A stretch of 64,000 nt of DNA from Yamadazyma tenuis (lineage: Eukaryota > Ascomycota > Pichiomycetes > Serinales > Debaryomycetaceae), in contig NC_089462.1 in NCBI RefSeq assembly GCF_029203305.1, positions 806,001 through 870,000 of the forward strand, read 5' to 3'. Shown piece by piece: positions 9,372-18,596 of the stretch. The position numbers and the translations under genes are program-made. The number at the start of each line of letters is the position of its first letter. Position 1 is the stretch's first letter. The notes under the pieces were generated by a model. The model was not told the DNA's origin and ran no database searches. It saw only the letters and a program-made list of their open reading frames with translations.

Positions 9372-10183
9372 TTTCCGCCCAAGAGCGGTGCGGTCGCCGA
9401 CCCCACCGACTCCTCCTGCACCACGATCTGGTCTTTCAACTTGGGCTTGAGCAAAATGGTCCCCACGCTAATCACCAAAAGCAACCCACTGATAATAAAC
9501 CCAAAGATCCACTGCAATGCCACAAACTTGGTGAATAACTGATTCAACGCCATTCCCAACACCAAGTAACTCAAGCTGAATCCAACCGTATAATCATTGA
9601 ACAACGTCAAAAACACAACCCCAATGATCAAAAAGTCCCAGATAAAAATGTTGGCAAGCACCCGAGCCACAAAGCCGGTGGAGTGGACCATCAAGGCGCC
9701 GTTCCAGAAAAGCACAAAAAAAATCCACGACAATGGCAACGACCCGTTGGTCAAGTTGATCAACAAAAAGTTCTTCAACGGCTTGAACGCATATATTTTG
9801 TAGTTGAGGTAGTTGTTCAAAATCACAAACAACTCGATGATTACCACGATTTCACTAACCACATACCACCGGAACCGAAACAAAAGACTCCAGATGAACG
9901 TGAAGGTGTTGAAGGAAATCAAGTTATGGGTGATGGCAAGGGCATTGGTCTCACTGCTGTCGACATTGACACTGACCACCCGGTTAAGGTACACGAGCTG
10001 TACCAAGTAGTACACGGCCCAGTACACAATCATGAAGATAAGAAAGTTCAGGAACGGTGTGGTGCTGATTTCTCCGCTCAATTTGCCGTAGTTGAAGAGC
10101 AATTGAACGTTTCCATACGCTGAGAGAAGAAGTGAGCCAATGCTGACCACCCGGTGTTGATAAACATCATTGTTGGAACTCAT
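9368..10183 (-). CDS. Multi-pass fungal membrane protein (DUF1774-like)
   Basis: A 271-residue very hydrophobic protein with about seven or eight predicted membrane segments (for example FLNFLIFMIVYWAVYYLVQLVYL, WYVVSEIVVIIELFVILNN, LPLSWIFFVLFWNGALMV, WIFGFIISGLLLVISVGTILL) and a short cytosolic-looking tail ending APLLGGN. It resembles the fungal DUF1774 family from memory; function is not known to me. The ATG at 10183 (MSSNNDVYQHRV) is used because the longer frame begins at a TTG. Confidence 0.75.
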   Translation of the reverse strand: MSSNNDVYQHRVVSIGSLLLSAYGNVQLLFNYGKLSGEISTTPFLNFLIFMIVYWAVYYLVQLVYLNRVVSVNVDSSETNALAITHNLISFNTFTFIWSLLFRFRWYVVSEIVVIIELFVILNNYLNYKIYAFKPLKNFLLINLTNGSLPLSWIFFVLFWNGALMVHSTGFVARVLANIFIWDFLIIGVVFLTLFNDYTVGFSLSYLVLGMALNQLFTKFVALQWIFGFIISGLLLVISVGTILLKPKLKDQIVVQEESVGSATAPLLGGN

Positions 10184-10570
10184 AGTGGATGTCAAAGTAG
10201 TTTGGGGAATTTTTTTCTGGTGGAATGATTCTTTTGAACTTCATTGCTAATGTTCGTGACACAAAAGGATATTCTTGGGAGGGGCCGAGATTGAATTTTG
10301 GAATTTTTGGTGGGGACTTCCAGGATTTTATGACAATTCAATACTACAACTTCACACGTGTACACGGACTGACATCCTCTTTCTCAGAGTACGTCAAGTT
10401 ACTCACTTATCACCTACCACATGCGTGGCTGCGCGTACGTCTCAGCCCGCGGTGCGCAGTCGTCAGTCCGCCCTTGTCGCGAGACCTCGGTCGTCCGTGC
10501 ACCAAACTGAAAATTTTTCTACATTTCAATCCTTCTCACACACAAAAAAATTTTTCTACTCATACCAACA
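10184..10570. other. RPL5 promoter region
   Basis: Divergent spacer between the membrane-protein gene and RPL5. It carries a CACGTG (listed separately), a GC-rich block at about 10430-10500, and a T/C-rich to A/C-rich stretch just before the RPL5 ATG typical of strongly expressed yeast genes. No gene seen. Confidence 0.6.
10355..10360. promoter_or_regulatory. CACGTG (Cbf1-type E-box) upstream of RPL5
   Basis: A perfect CACGTG in the context ACACGTGT sits 211 bases before the RPL5 ATG. In Candida albicans Cbf1 works with Tbf1 at ribosomal protein promoters (established knowledge). Binding here is inference. Confidence 0.5.
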
Positions 10571-11464
10571 ATGCCATTCGACAAGTTCCAAAAGTCCTCT
10601 GCTTACCACTCCAGATTCCAAACTCCCTTCAGAAGAAGAAGAGAAGGAAAGACCGACTACTACCAAAGAAAGAGATTGGTCACCCAACACAAGGCTAAGT
10701 ACAACACTCCAAAGTACAGATTGGTTGTTAGATTCACCAACAAAGACATCATTGCCCAAATCGTGTCTTCTCAAATCACCGGAGATGTTGTGTTCACCGC
10801 TGCCTACGCCCACGAATTGCCAAAGTACGGAATTGAACACGGTTTGACCAACTGGTCTGCTGCTTATGCTACCGGTTTATTGGTTGCCAGAAGAGCCTTG
10901 CAAAAATTGGGCTTGGACGAAACCTACACTGGTGTCGAAGAAGTCGAAGGTGAATTTGAATTGACCGAAGCCGTTGAAGACGCCCCAAGACCTTTCAAGG
11001 TGTTTTTGGATATTGGTTTACAAAGAACCACCACCGGTGCCAGAGTGTTTGGTGTTTTGAAGGGTGCTTCCGACGGTGGATTGTATGTTCCTCACTCTCC
11101 AAACAGATTCCCAGGTTGGGATATCGAAGGTGAAGAGTTGGACGCTGAATTGTTGAGAAAGTACATCTTTGGTGGACACGTTGCTGAATACATGGAAGAA
11201 TTGTTGGATGATGATGAAGAAAAGTTCAAGTCTTTGTTCAAGGGTTACTTGGCTGATGAAATCGAAGCCGATGACATTGAAGAAATCTACACCGAAGCCC
11301 ATGAAAAAATCAGAGCTGACCCATCTTTCAAGCCAACTGAAAAGAAGTTCACCAAGGAACAATACGCTGCTGAATCTAAGAAATACAGACAAGTTAAGTT
11401 GACCAAGGCTGAAAGAGATGCCAAGGTTGCTGAAAAGATTGCTGCTTTCAAGGCTGAAAACTAA
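10571..11464 (+). CDS. RPL5: 60S ribosomal protein L5 (uL18)
   Basis: Binds 5S rRNA and enters the 60S subunit as part of the 5S RNP. The 297-residue product is full length and highly typical: MPFDKFQKSSAYHSRFQTPFRRRREGKTDYYQRKRLVTQ at the start, RLVVRFTNKDIIAQIVSSQITGD in the core, and a basic C-terminus. Codon bias is extreme and there is no intron. The convergent MHP1 stop follows after 78 bases. Confidence 0.98.
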   Translation: MPFDKFQKSSAYHSRFQTPFRRRREGKTDYYQRKRLVTQHKAKYNTPKYRLVVRFTNKDIIAQIVSSQITGDVVFTAAYAHELPKYGIEHGLTNWSAAYATGLLVARRALQKLGLDETYTGVEEVEGEFELTEAVEDAPRPFKVFLDIGLQRTTTGARVFGVLKGASDGGLYVPHSPNRFPGWDIEGEELDAELLRKYIFGGHVAEYMEELLDDDEEKFKSLFKGYLADEIEADDIEEIYTEAHEKIRADPSFKPTEKKFTKEQYAAESKKYRQVKLTKAERDAKVAEKIAAFKAEN

Positions 11465-11542
11465 TTTACCTAATTTTGTACAATGTATGAAGATTATCTA
11501 ACAACTGTAGATATTTGTGTGCCTATACTTATCCTATGTATC

Positions 11543-14500
11543 CTACTTATTGGATCTGACTCTTTCGGCATCATTCAACAACTTGTCATAAACCTCATCC
11601 ACAACAGCATTGACCTCATGTCCGCTTCCCATCGAGTCAATCGATTCGGCGTCATCTTCAACATCTGCTTGGCTCTTATGTTTCTCTTCTTCAAGACGAA
11701 GGCTTTCAAGCTGCCTTTCAATCTCCACCTGCTGGCTCTTGTCTGCCACCGAGTAAATCTTCTCCAAACTTACCCGATCGTCATTGATCTTATCGATCAA
11801 CTCGGTGATAGACTCAATCCCCTTGGCTCGAATGATCGCATCTCGTAATTCTCCTCCTGAAGGTAAGACATTCAAGGTCGGCAACGACTTGTGATCTCTC
11901 TGGGGCTTCTTGGGCTCCTCTTTTGTTTGATTCTGTAAGTCGGTGCTGCTGTTGTTCCTTTGTTGCATGAAAAAACCCCATCGGTGGAATTCACCTTCTT
12001 CAAGTTCCTGCTCCTTTGCGTGAGTGGATGTCTGGGAGATGGACCTCATCAAAACTGGTCTTCCGGTTAGGTAGTCGATAGGGAACGTCTGGCCTTCAGA
12101 ATCGGATTCCACCACCACTTGATGGGGCTGGAACGTTAAGGACTCGTTGTTGGATTGGAAGTATCCCAATTTGTTCAAGGTCTCGGTGTTACGAGGGGAC
12201 AAAATAGGTCCACTGGTGATCAACTCGGTGGAACTCTGATGCATCAATTCCTTGTCACCCAAATCAATGGTGGGAAGACCGTCCTTCTTGCTCAATAAAG
12301 AGGTGGATTTGGACAATTTGGTGGTGGGGCTGGCGAGATCTTCGTCAACCGACGGCGATGGGCTCATTCCTTCGGCTCCAGACTTACTGGCTTGTTCCTC
12401 AAATAAATGAACTAGTTTCTCCAATGAGGCGTCCAATAAACAAAACCTCAACAAGCTTTCTTTGCCTTCGAGAGACAAAGTTCCGGTGTTTCGTTTGTCG
12501 AAAAGAGTATCGATAGTCTTGTGGATACCTTGTCTTAATTCTCTGGTTCTCTCGATTAAAGCGTTGGAAATGATGTTGTTCAATCGTATGTCCTCCACCT
12601 TGTTGGAACTGTTTTCATTTTCACTTAACAACCTTTCAGCCGTTTCCATCAATAAGGATCCGTCAAACATCAACTCTTCTTCCTCTTGGTCCTTGGGTCT
12701 TTGGTAGTCCTTGGATGTTCTTTGGCCAGTGGAAGGATCCACATTGATCAGATGATCCATGTTTCTCATGAGGTAGAACGCCATTCTCTGGTTGAGTTGG
12801 TCACTGATCAAGTCGTAATCGAGATCAAGAGCAAAAATCGAGTTGGACTTCTTGATAGCATTATATATGGATGCAGCCACCGAGTTGTTTAAGTTTCTAT
12901 TTCCCAAGAGAGAGATGTGAAGCAACCCATTTACCTTGGGGAGTATTTCACTAATGGCAATCATCGACTGGCTGGTCAAGTCATTGAGGTCAAAATGGAT
13001 TCTTTTCAAGTTTTCAAACTTGGGCAAATATGCATTTAGTTTGGAAATGATCCCTGGAAACAAGTCGGGTAAGGAAGACAAGTCCAAGAACCGAAGAGTC
13101 TTTATCTTTGTCAAAGCCTTTAGTAACTCCGCAGTTTCCTCAATATTGGACAAGTTGGTTTGGTACAATGAGAAGAATATCAACTTGACATTACTGTGGT
13201 TGAAACAGTCCGTAAAGTACTTCAATTGGCCCTGGCTAAGATCATTGAATGCAACGTCAACTCCCACACATTTGCAGTCTGGGCTCTTCAACCATTCACA
13301 CACCAAATTGGTTTTGAAGCCATTAAGCTCACAACTGGCTATCCCGAGTCTAAAGGTCGATAAATACACAGCCTTCTCAACCAACTCCTTGAACACTTCG
13401 TCCGTCAACTTACACCCGTTGATCACCAACTCCTCCGTCCCTCCTCTCGTGACCAACGATTTGGTGAAAAGATCCCAGTTCATCGAGGACCGGATCAAAG
13501 AAGGCTTCAAGTCACTCTTGATTCTCTGCTGGCTGATATCGAGTTTCTTCACCGAGTGGTTTCTCGATAAGAAGCTACAGAGATACTTCCATCCGGTCTT
13601 ATCGATGGGCACGTTCCTCAAGGAAAGCTTTTCGACCGACTTGTTATACGCCAACGACGCTAGAAGATGCTTGAGCATCTCGGTGGTCATCGTGACATTG
13701 TCAAAGATGACGGTGGTTATGGGCACAATGGCTATAAAGTCACTGAATGACAAGATATCAATGAGGGTAGGTTTGGGGTTCAAGAGCTTCAACACCGACA
13801 ACGGCTTGGACTTGTTCTTCAACTGCTTCAAGGTAGCAGGAATCGGTAGGATTTCTCTCAAGTGGCAGCATCGAGTGTAAATCTGCTCCAACGTGAGGTT
13901 CGACACATCCAGGTGGTAGGTGTCTTCCTCGAAATGCTTTTCGTGCAAATGCAACGGTTTATCGATCTCGATATTCCTGGCATCTCCAAAATCCTGACCC
14001 TCTGACGATACTGGCTCCTCATCCAACTCGGAGGCCCCACCCACGGTTTCCTCGGTGGTTATTTGGCTGAGCCGGGGCTTAATTTTATACTGGCTCACCT
14101 CAAAAGCGATGCGTTTGGCAGAAATATGGGCCTCCTGGGCATGTTTTTCAGCCTCAATCAACGCTCTTCGCTGGGCCTCCACCGCCAACGTCAACTCCTT
14201 GTCGGAGAACTTGTTTTCACCCGCCTTGGTGCTGGAACAGTCATTGAGCGAGGTTCCCTGCAATAACCGCGGCGGTGGCGCCGTCAAGTCCTCAGGAATC
14301 AACACATTACCTTTCTTGGGCCGTCTCAGAGGAATCTGTTGTTGGGGGTCAAAAAGGAGTTTGTCGATGGCGAAGTTGACGCGCTTCAAGCTCACGCCCT
14401 CTAGTTCTTTAAGTGGACTCTTCTCCTTGTGGGGGTTCTTATTGAGCACCAAGCGCGACAGGCCCGGTGGACAGGTGCTGGACTGAGAGGTAGCAGATGA

Positions 14501-15430
14501 GGTGGAAGTCCGTCGTTTGAAGAACGAGTTGAACGAGTTGGCAGACGATGAGAGCTTATCGGCAGAGCTGGCCACCTGTTCCTGGACGGAGTTTTTGCGT
14601 TTAATGGGAATACCGCTCAACTCGGCTGGGGGTTTGGCGTGGAACTGAGAAATATCGTCTTTTCCGAAAAAGTTGGTATTGAGTTTGGGCAGCCCGTCGG
14701 AAGCAGGCACCTGCTCATGTGGGCCGACCAGCGTGGGTGACGACGGTGGTACCGATTTGAATTTGGACGAGAGTGAGCTGAAGAGCGACTTTTTGTCCTT
14801 TGAGGCGGCAGACGAATTGGATCCTACCGACAGCGACCGAGACCGGACACGTGGGGCGGCAGGCATGGTGGCGAGCGGGCTCACGGGTATCCCGGCGCCA
14901 AGCACTCCCGTGCTGGCGGTGTCCAAATAATTGTGTTCGAAACTTTGACTGTACAACGACGTCCCGTCGAACGAGGTACCAGAATAACTCATCAAATTGA
15001 ACTTTTTTTCCTTGGGTTTTTCCTTGGGTTTTTCCTTCTTGTCGCCCTTGGTGAGCGAGCCTGAACGTGGGCGGAACAACTTGTTGAGTCGGGAACCCAG
15101 AGCGTCTGTGGGAGAAATGGCAGGATCTTGAGAAGGGTCTTGGGGAGAGTCCTGTGATGAAGGTGCGGTTGGTGGCAACGACTCAACTGGTTGTTTGGGA
15201 GAATCTGTTGCTCTGGAGGGCTCTGGAGGTACAGGCGTCGCTGGCGCCTTGGAGTCCTTAGAGTCTTTCGGGTCTTTTGTGTCCTTTTCGATGTCTTTGT
15301 TCAAGTTCATTTTCTTGGTGAGCTTCTTGGATTTGCCTCTGAAGAGCCAGTCCACATCACCATTGGTAACACCGGAGTCGTAGAGGTCGGGGTCATCGAC
15401 CTTTCGGGCCAATTTATCGGTCGTCGACAT
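11543..15430 (-). CDS. MHP1: Large leucine-rich-repeat protein, Mhp1-like
   Basis: A 1295-residue protein. The N-terminal 350 residues are Ser/Pro/Lys-rich. A conserved block follows (LKRVNFAIDKLLFDPQQQIPLRRPKKGNVLIPEDLTAPPPRL), which I associate with fungal Mhp1-type proteins annotated in microtubule or cell-wall functions. Residues about 520-900 contain LRR-like units (VEKLSLRNVPIDKTGWKYLCSFL, LRFLDLSSLPDLF, LLHISLLGNRNLNNSVAASIYNAI). The C-terminus has a coiled-coil-like ERQLESLRLEEEKHKSQ segment. Assignment to Mhp1 rests on recall; the LRR architecture is seen directly. Confidence 0.65.
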   Translation of the reverse strand: MSTTDKLARKVDDPDLYDSGVTNGDVDWLFRGKSKKLTKKMNLNKDIEKDTKDPKDSKDSKAPATPVPPEPSRATDSPKQPVESLPPTAPSSQDSPQDPSQDPAISPTDALGSRLNKLFRPRSGSLTKGDKKEKPKEKPKEKKFNLMSYSGTSFDGTSLYSQSFEHNYLDTASTGVLGAGIPVSPLATMPAAPRVRSRSLSVGSNSSAASKDKKSLFSSLSSKFKSVPPSSPTLVGPHEQVPASDGLPKLNTNFFGKDDISQFHAKPPAELSGIPIKRKNSVQEQVASSADKLSSSANSFNSFFKRRTSTSSATSQSSTCPPGLSRLVLNKNPHKEKSPLKELEGVSLKRVNFAIDKLLFDPQQQIPLRRPKKGNVLIPEDLTAPPPRLLQGTSLNDCSSTKAGENKFSDKELTLAVEAQRRALIEAEKHAQEAHISAKRIAFEVSQYKIKPRLSQITTEETVGGASELDEEPVSSEGQDFGDARNIEIDKPLHLHEKHFEEDTYHLDVSNLTLEQIYTRCCHLREILPIPATLKQLKNKSKPLSVLKLLNPKPTLIDILSFSDFIAIVPITTVIFDNVTMTTEMLKHLLASLAYNKSVEKLSLRNVPIDKTGWKYLCSFLSRNHSVKKLDISQQRIKSDLKPSLIRSSMNWDLFTKSLVTRGGTEELVINGCKLTDEVFKELVEKAVYLSTFRLGIASCELNGFKTNLVCEWLKSPDCKCVGVDVAFNDLSQGQLKYFTDCFNHSNVKLIFFSLYQTNLSNIEETAELLKALTKIKTLRFLDLSSLPDLFPGIISKLNAYLPKFENLKRIHFDLNDLTSQSMIAISEILPKVNGLLHISLLGNRNLNNSVAASIYNAIKKSNSIFALDLDYDLISDQLNQRMAFYLMRNMDHLINVDPSTGQRTSKDYQRPKDQEEEELMFDGSLLMETAERLLSENENSSNKVEDIRLNNIISNALIERTRELRQGIHKTIDTLFDKRNTGTLSLEGKESLLRFCLLDASLEKLVHLFEEQASKSGAEGMSPSPSVDEDLASPTTKLSKSTSLLSKKDGLPTIDLGDKELMHQSSTELITSGPILSPRNTETLNKLGYFQSNNESLTFQPHQVVVESDSEGQTFPIDYLTGRPVLMRSISQTSTHAKEQELEEGEFHRWGFFMQQRNNSSTDLQNQTKEEPKKPQRDHKSLPTLNVLPSGGELRDAIIRAKGIESITELIDKINDDRVSLEKIYSVADKSQQVEIERQLESLRLEEEKHKSQADVEDDAESIDSMGSGHEVNAVVDEVYDKLLNDAERVRSNK

Positions 15431-16090
15431 GCTAAACCACCGCCGGAGTGTTAATAAGGGGACAGAAGACGATTCAACAGACGATCAGGTAATTTTAAAT
15501 GCGAGTGCGAGTGCGACTGGAATGAGGTGAGCGGGCGATCCCGTGGGGAGTAGGAGAGGTAGTGGGTGGTGGTGGGTGGGAGGAGTACAGGGTAGGGATT
15601 TGTAGTTGAACAATTGATGACAGGTCTCCCACTTAAGTGTTGGTGTATCACTGGCTTAAGTGACAGTTATAAAAGGTCATATGATTGCACAGGATCTGAT
15701 TGGAGATTACACCAGATAAGTGGGGGCCCCGACATCGCGACATGTCGTTCGCGTTGTGCTTTGGAGAATGGGTGTGCGGTTGGCGAAGACAGCCGCACCC
15801 TAAATTGATATTATAGGCAACTTGCATATGAGGGTATAGGTTGGGAGTATGAGTGTTTGGTGGGAGGAGATCCAGTTTAACAGAAGTGACTTCTTCAGTT
15901 AAGCCTCTCTCGGGTCGTGGGTTCGGACCGACTGTCATCCGCGCTGACGTAAGCGGTATCGATTCTGGCCCTGATTGCGCGCACTCACAGCTGACCCTGC
16001 TCGGCTCCGAGGCACGACCTCCTGCCAGGATCCTCATTACAAATGCACGAAATTTTATCAAACGGATTATTTTTCTCTTGCTATACACAA
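15431..16090. other. Divergent intergenic region MHP1 / ISU1
   Basis: About 660 bases without a supported gene. It includes a GC-rich block at 15910-16030 carrying GCGCTGACGTAAGCGG (15941-15956), one of three close copies of this motif in the window. A GGTTCGGACC near 15920 resembles a B-box, but no tRNA fold surrounds it. Confidence 0.5.
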
Positions 16091-16672
16091 ATGTTTTCAA
16101 GATCATTATTAAAAACCACCACGGCCGCCGTGGCCAGATCCTCCGGAGGTGCCTATGGGCTCAGTGCCGCTGCCGCCGGTGTTAGCGCCAGCAGATTCGC
16201 CGCACGCCTCCCCCAATTTACTGTTCCTTCCTCCACCCGATTCTACCATGATAACGTGCTTGATCACTACAATAACCCCCGTAACGTCGGAACCTTGAAC
16301 AAAAACGACGCCGACGTGGGAACCGGGTTGGTGGGTGCGCCTGCTTGTGGAGATGTCATGAGGTTACAAATCAAGGTTGACGAAGAAACCGGAATTATCG
16401 AAGATGTCAAGTTCAAGACGTTTGGGTGTGGTTCTGCCATTGCTTCGTCGTCATACGTGACTGAGTTGATCAAGGGGAAGTCTCTCGATGAGGCTTTGAA
16501 GATCAAGAACACCGCCATTGCAAAGGAGTTGAGTTTACCCCCTGTTAAGTTACATTGTTCTATGTTGGCAGAAGATGCCATTAAGTCGGCTGTTAAGGAT
16601 TATAGGAGCAAGAGAACGGCCGTCAAGCCCACCTTGGGTCCTGATGCCGTGGCCGCCCCGGTGTCCGCTTAG
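16091..16672 (+). CDS. ISU1: Mitochondrial iron-sulfur cluster scaffold protein
   Basis: Scaffold on which the Nfs1-Isd11 desulfurase builds [2Fe-2S] clusters in the matrix. The three cluster-ligand cysteines are in place: GAPACGD, FGCGSAIASSS and LPPVKLHCSMLAEDAI (the LPPVK motif is the Ssq1/Hsp70 binding site). The ATG at 16091 gives MFSRSLLKTTTAAVARSS, a typical matrix presequence rich in Arg, Ser and Ala. An in-frame ATG at 16043 would add 16 residues that look less like a presequence. The Ala/Pro tail after DYRSKR is longer than in S. cerevisiae. The same pathway's ISD11 lies at 54358. Confidence 0.95.
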   Translation: MFSRSLLKTTTAAVARSSGGAYGLSAAAAGVSASRFAARLPQFTVPSSTRFYHDNVLDHYNNPRNVGTLNKNDADVGTGLVGAPACGDVMRLQIKVDEETGIIEDVKFKTFGCGSAIASSSYVTELIKGKSLDEALKIKNTAIAKELSLPPVKLHCSMLAEDAIKSAVKDYRSKRTAVKPTLGPDAVAAPVSA

Positions 16673-16833
16673 GTTATGTGGGAGTTGGGGCCTACAATGT
16701 ATTCTAGTGCTATTGCTTATCGATTGTAAATAAATATTGAGTATTGAATGAAGGGTTGTAGAGGTGCGAGGTGTGTTGGTGTAGGAGTCAGCGCTTGGGT
16801 GTAGGAATCACAACTTGAGTCGTTCAGACCCAT

Positions 16834-17718
16834 TCAGAGCCTCGTGTACTCCACATACTTCAAAAAACCCCTCTCCATGTATTCACTGTCGAAATCAAAC
16901 CACCGCATCCGCATCAACGACACCATCGCCATCATCACCATCCCCCCAATCACACCATACCCTATTCTCTTGTACCGGCTGCTGTACCGTCTCGTATACC
17001 GTAGCATCCCACTCACTATATGGTAGCTCGACACCAGTACAAGCATCATCAACAACCCGGCATTGATATACGGCCCGTATCGCACCAACGACCGGTTCAA
17101 CACCACCCCCACGTACTGGAGACTCACACCCGCCCGGTCACCATCTACAGCGATTGGTGCCTCTTTGAACTTAAACTTGTGCACCCACAATAACGGCATC
17201 AAAACGTACCCACTGAAACTGAGTGGACTCAACCCCGTCCATCTCGACACCGCCGACCGCCGCAGCCCGAGCCCAAGCAAACCTGTGAGGCCTCCCAAGC
17301 CGTAGTCCTGATCCAATTGGTCGCCCACCACCAAGTTGTTATTATTAATTCGCTTGGTTTTATTGGCTGTACGAGGCAGCACCATTCGTATGCCTATACC
17401 ACACGCCACATGAGCCGCCACGGCCCCGGAAAAAAACGCCTCCACTGGCACACTTGTGTACAACAGTCTGGCGGCCTCAAACACCTCCTGGCATATTTCC
17501 ATGGGGAAATTGAGTCCTGGGAACCCGATCACGGACGCCGTGTGAAGGCCATAAAACCCCAAAAACGAGTACGCACTATACTTTTGCACGGAGCGAAGGA
17601 TCTTCACAAGGGTCTTTCGCCACAGGGTGTGGGGCACGGCCGTCTTCTCGAGCTCCTCTACCTCTGTTTCGGGAATTGGCTGTGGTTTCACAGGCGATAG
17701 CAGTTGTGTCAAGTCCAT
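16834..17718 (-). CDS. MCP1: Mitochondrial outer-membrane protein Mcp1 (DUF1691)
   Basis: Mcp1 acts in lipid homeostasis of mitochondria and suppresses loss of ERMES/Mdm10; it recruits Vps13 (established for yeast). The 294 residues have about five hydrophobic segments, with the family patterns YSAYSFLGFYGLHTASVIGFPGL and SGYVLMPLLWVHKFKF, and GPYINAGLLMMLVLVSSYHIVSGMLRY. Length matches the roughly 300-residue yeast protein. It is divergent from GOS1 with only 55 bases between the two ATGs, so promoters must be shared. Confidence 0.8.
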   Translation of the reverse strand: MDLTQLLSPVKPQPIPETEVEELEKTAVPHTLWRKTLVKILRSVQKYSAYSFLGFYGLHTASVIGFPGLNFPMEICQEVFEAARLLYTSVPVEAFFSGAVAAHVACGIGIRMVLPRTANKTKRINNNNLVVGDQLDQDYGLGGLTGLLGLGLRRSAVSRWTGLSPLSFSGYVLMPLLWVHKFKFKEAPIAVDGDRAGVSLQYVGVVLNRSLVRYGPYINAGLLMMLVLVSSYHIVSGMLRYTRRYSSRYKRIGYGVIGGMVMMAMVSLMRMRWFDFDSEYMERGFLKYVEYTRL

Positions 17719-17773
17719 GAGTGCATCAGCAATGCGCGCACTTGTTTTTCATCCGTTAACCTTTTGCGCCAAC

Positions 17774-18445
17774 ATGTCTACGTTTACCCAGATCCGAAAC
17801 CAGATCCTTGTGCTTGAGAAGCAAACAGACCTGTGGCTCACCAAGTACTCGGCGTACGAGAAGAACCTTCTGATCAAAGAAGATGTTGACCAAGAGTCCA
17901 ACATCACCGCCCAATTGCATAATGGGTTCGCCCGCCGGGAGGAGTTGATTGATAAGTTGAACCGTATAAACGAGTTTGAAAACTTGTCGACGTCCAAACT
18001 ACAACAGTTGACAAGACACAAGGAAATCTTGATTGATCACAAGCAAATTTTTGCCCGGTTGGCGGGTTCCATCCAAGAAATCAAAAATAAGAACAACTTG
18101 TTATTTTCCATTCGATCCGACTTGAACAGCCACAAGCAACGGTCTGACCAGCGAGCCAGTGCCCAGGATGTTGATGCCCACGACTATATTTTGGACGAGT
18201 CGGTTCGAGTGGGTGGGTTCAATGATATTGCCAATAACTTGTTGGCAAGTGCCTACCGCACTCGAGACGAGTTGATGAGCCAAAGAGGGTACCTTAACAG
18301 CGCTCAACTGCGGATGTCCAACACGCTTCAGCGAGTGCCAGGAATTGGGACATTGATATCAAGAATCAACACTCGAAGAAGAAGAGACACGTTTATCTTG
18401 GCTACGGTGATTGCCGCGTGCATTTTGCTCTTGTTCTTCGTGTAA
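17774..18445 (+). CDS. GOS1: Golgi v-SNARE Gos1
   Basis: SNARE of the early Golgi for intra-Golgi transport. The ATG at 17774 yields 223 residues, the same length as S. cerevisiae Gos1. Seen: N-terminal helices (LEKQTD.WLTKYSAYEKN), the central KLQQLTRHKEILIDHKQIF block, a SNARE motif ending LQRVPGIGTLISRINTRRRRD, and a C-terminal membrane anchor TFILATVIAACILLLFFV. The codon at 17831 is CTG where Gos1 has Ser (ETQTES in yeast), which supports CTG=Ser decoding. The longer upstream frame runs through the promoter and is not used. Confidence 0.93.
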   Translation: MSTFTQIRNQILVLEKQTDLWLTKYSAYEKNLLIKEDVDQESNITAQLHNGFARREELIDKLNRINEFENLSTSKLQQLTRHKEILIDHKQIFARLAGSIQEIKNKNNLLFSIRSDLNSHKQRSDQRASAQDVDAHDYILDESVRVGGFNDIANNLLASAYRTRDELMSQRGYLNSAQLRMSNTLQRVPGIGTLISRINTRRRRDTFILATVIAACILLLFFV

Positions 18446-18525
18446 GGACGGGAGCACCTGCCATGAGACTATGCCTCCTGAAGTGAACCTTCCCAGCCCC
18501 TAGTGGTATTATTCGTTCCAATTGG

Positions 18526-18593
18526 TGCAAATGTGGGATTTCGGCCTACCCAGCTTTTCGCGCTCAGGGGATCAAAAAGTCCCACATTTTGCA
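18526..18593. repeat. Inverted repeat just upstream of STE18 start
   Basis: Left arm TGCAAATGTGGGA (18526-18538) pairs with right arm TCCCACATTTTGCA (18580-18593) with one bulged base, separated by 41 bases. The right arm ends three bases before the STE18 ATG, so if transcribed it could fold into a hairpin in the 5' UTR. Confidence 0.9.
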
Positions 18594-18596
18594 GTC

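Noticed and set aside
15910..15960. tRNA-like segment with GGTTCGGACC
   Set aside because: No acceptor or anticodon stem can be formed around it and there is no A-box at the right distance.
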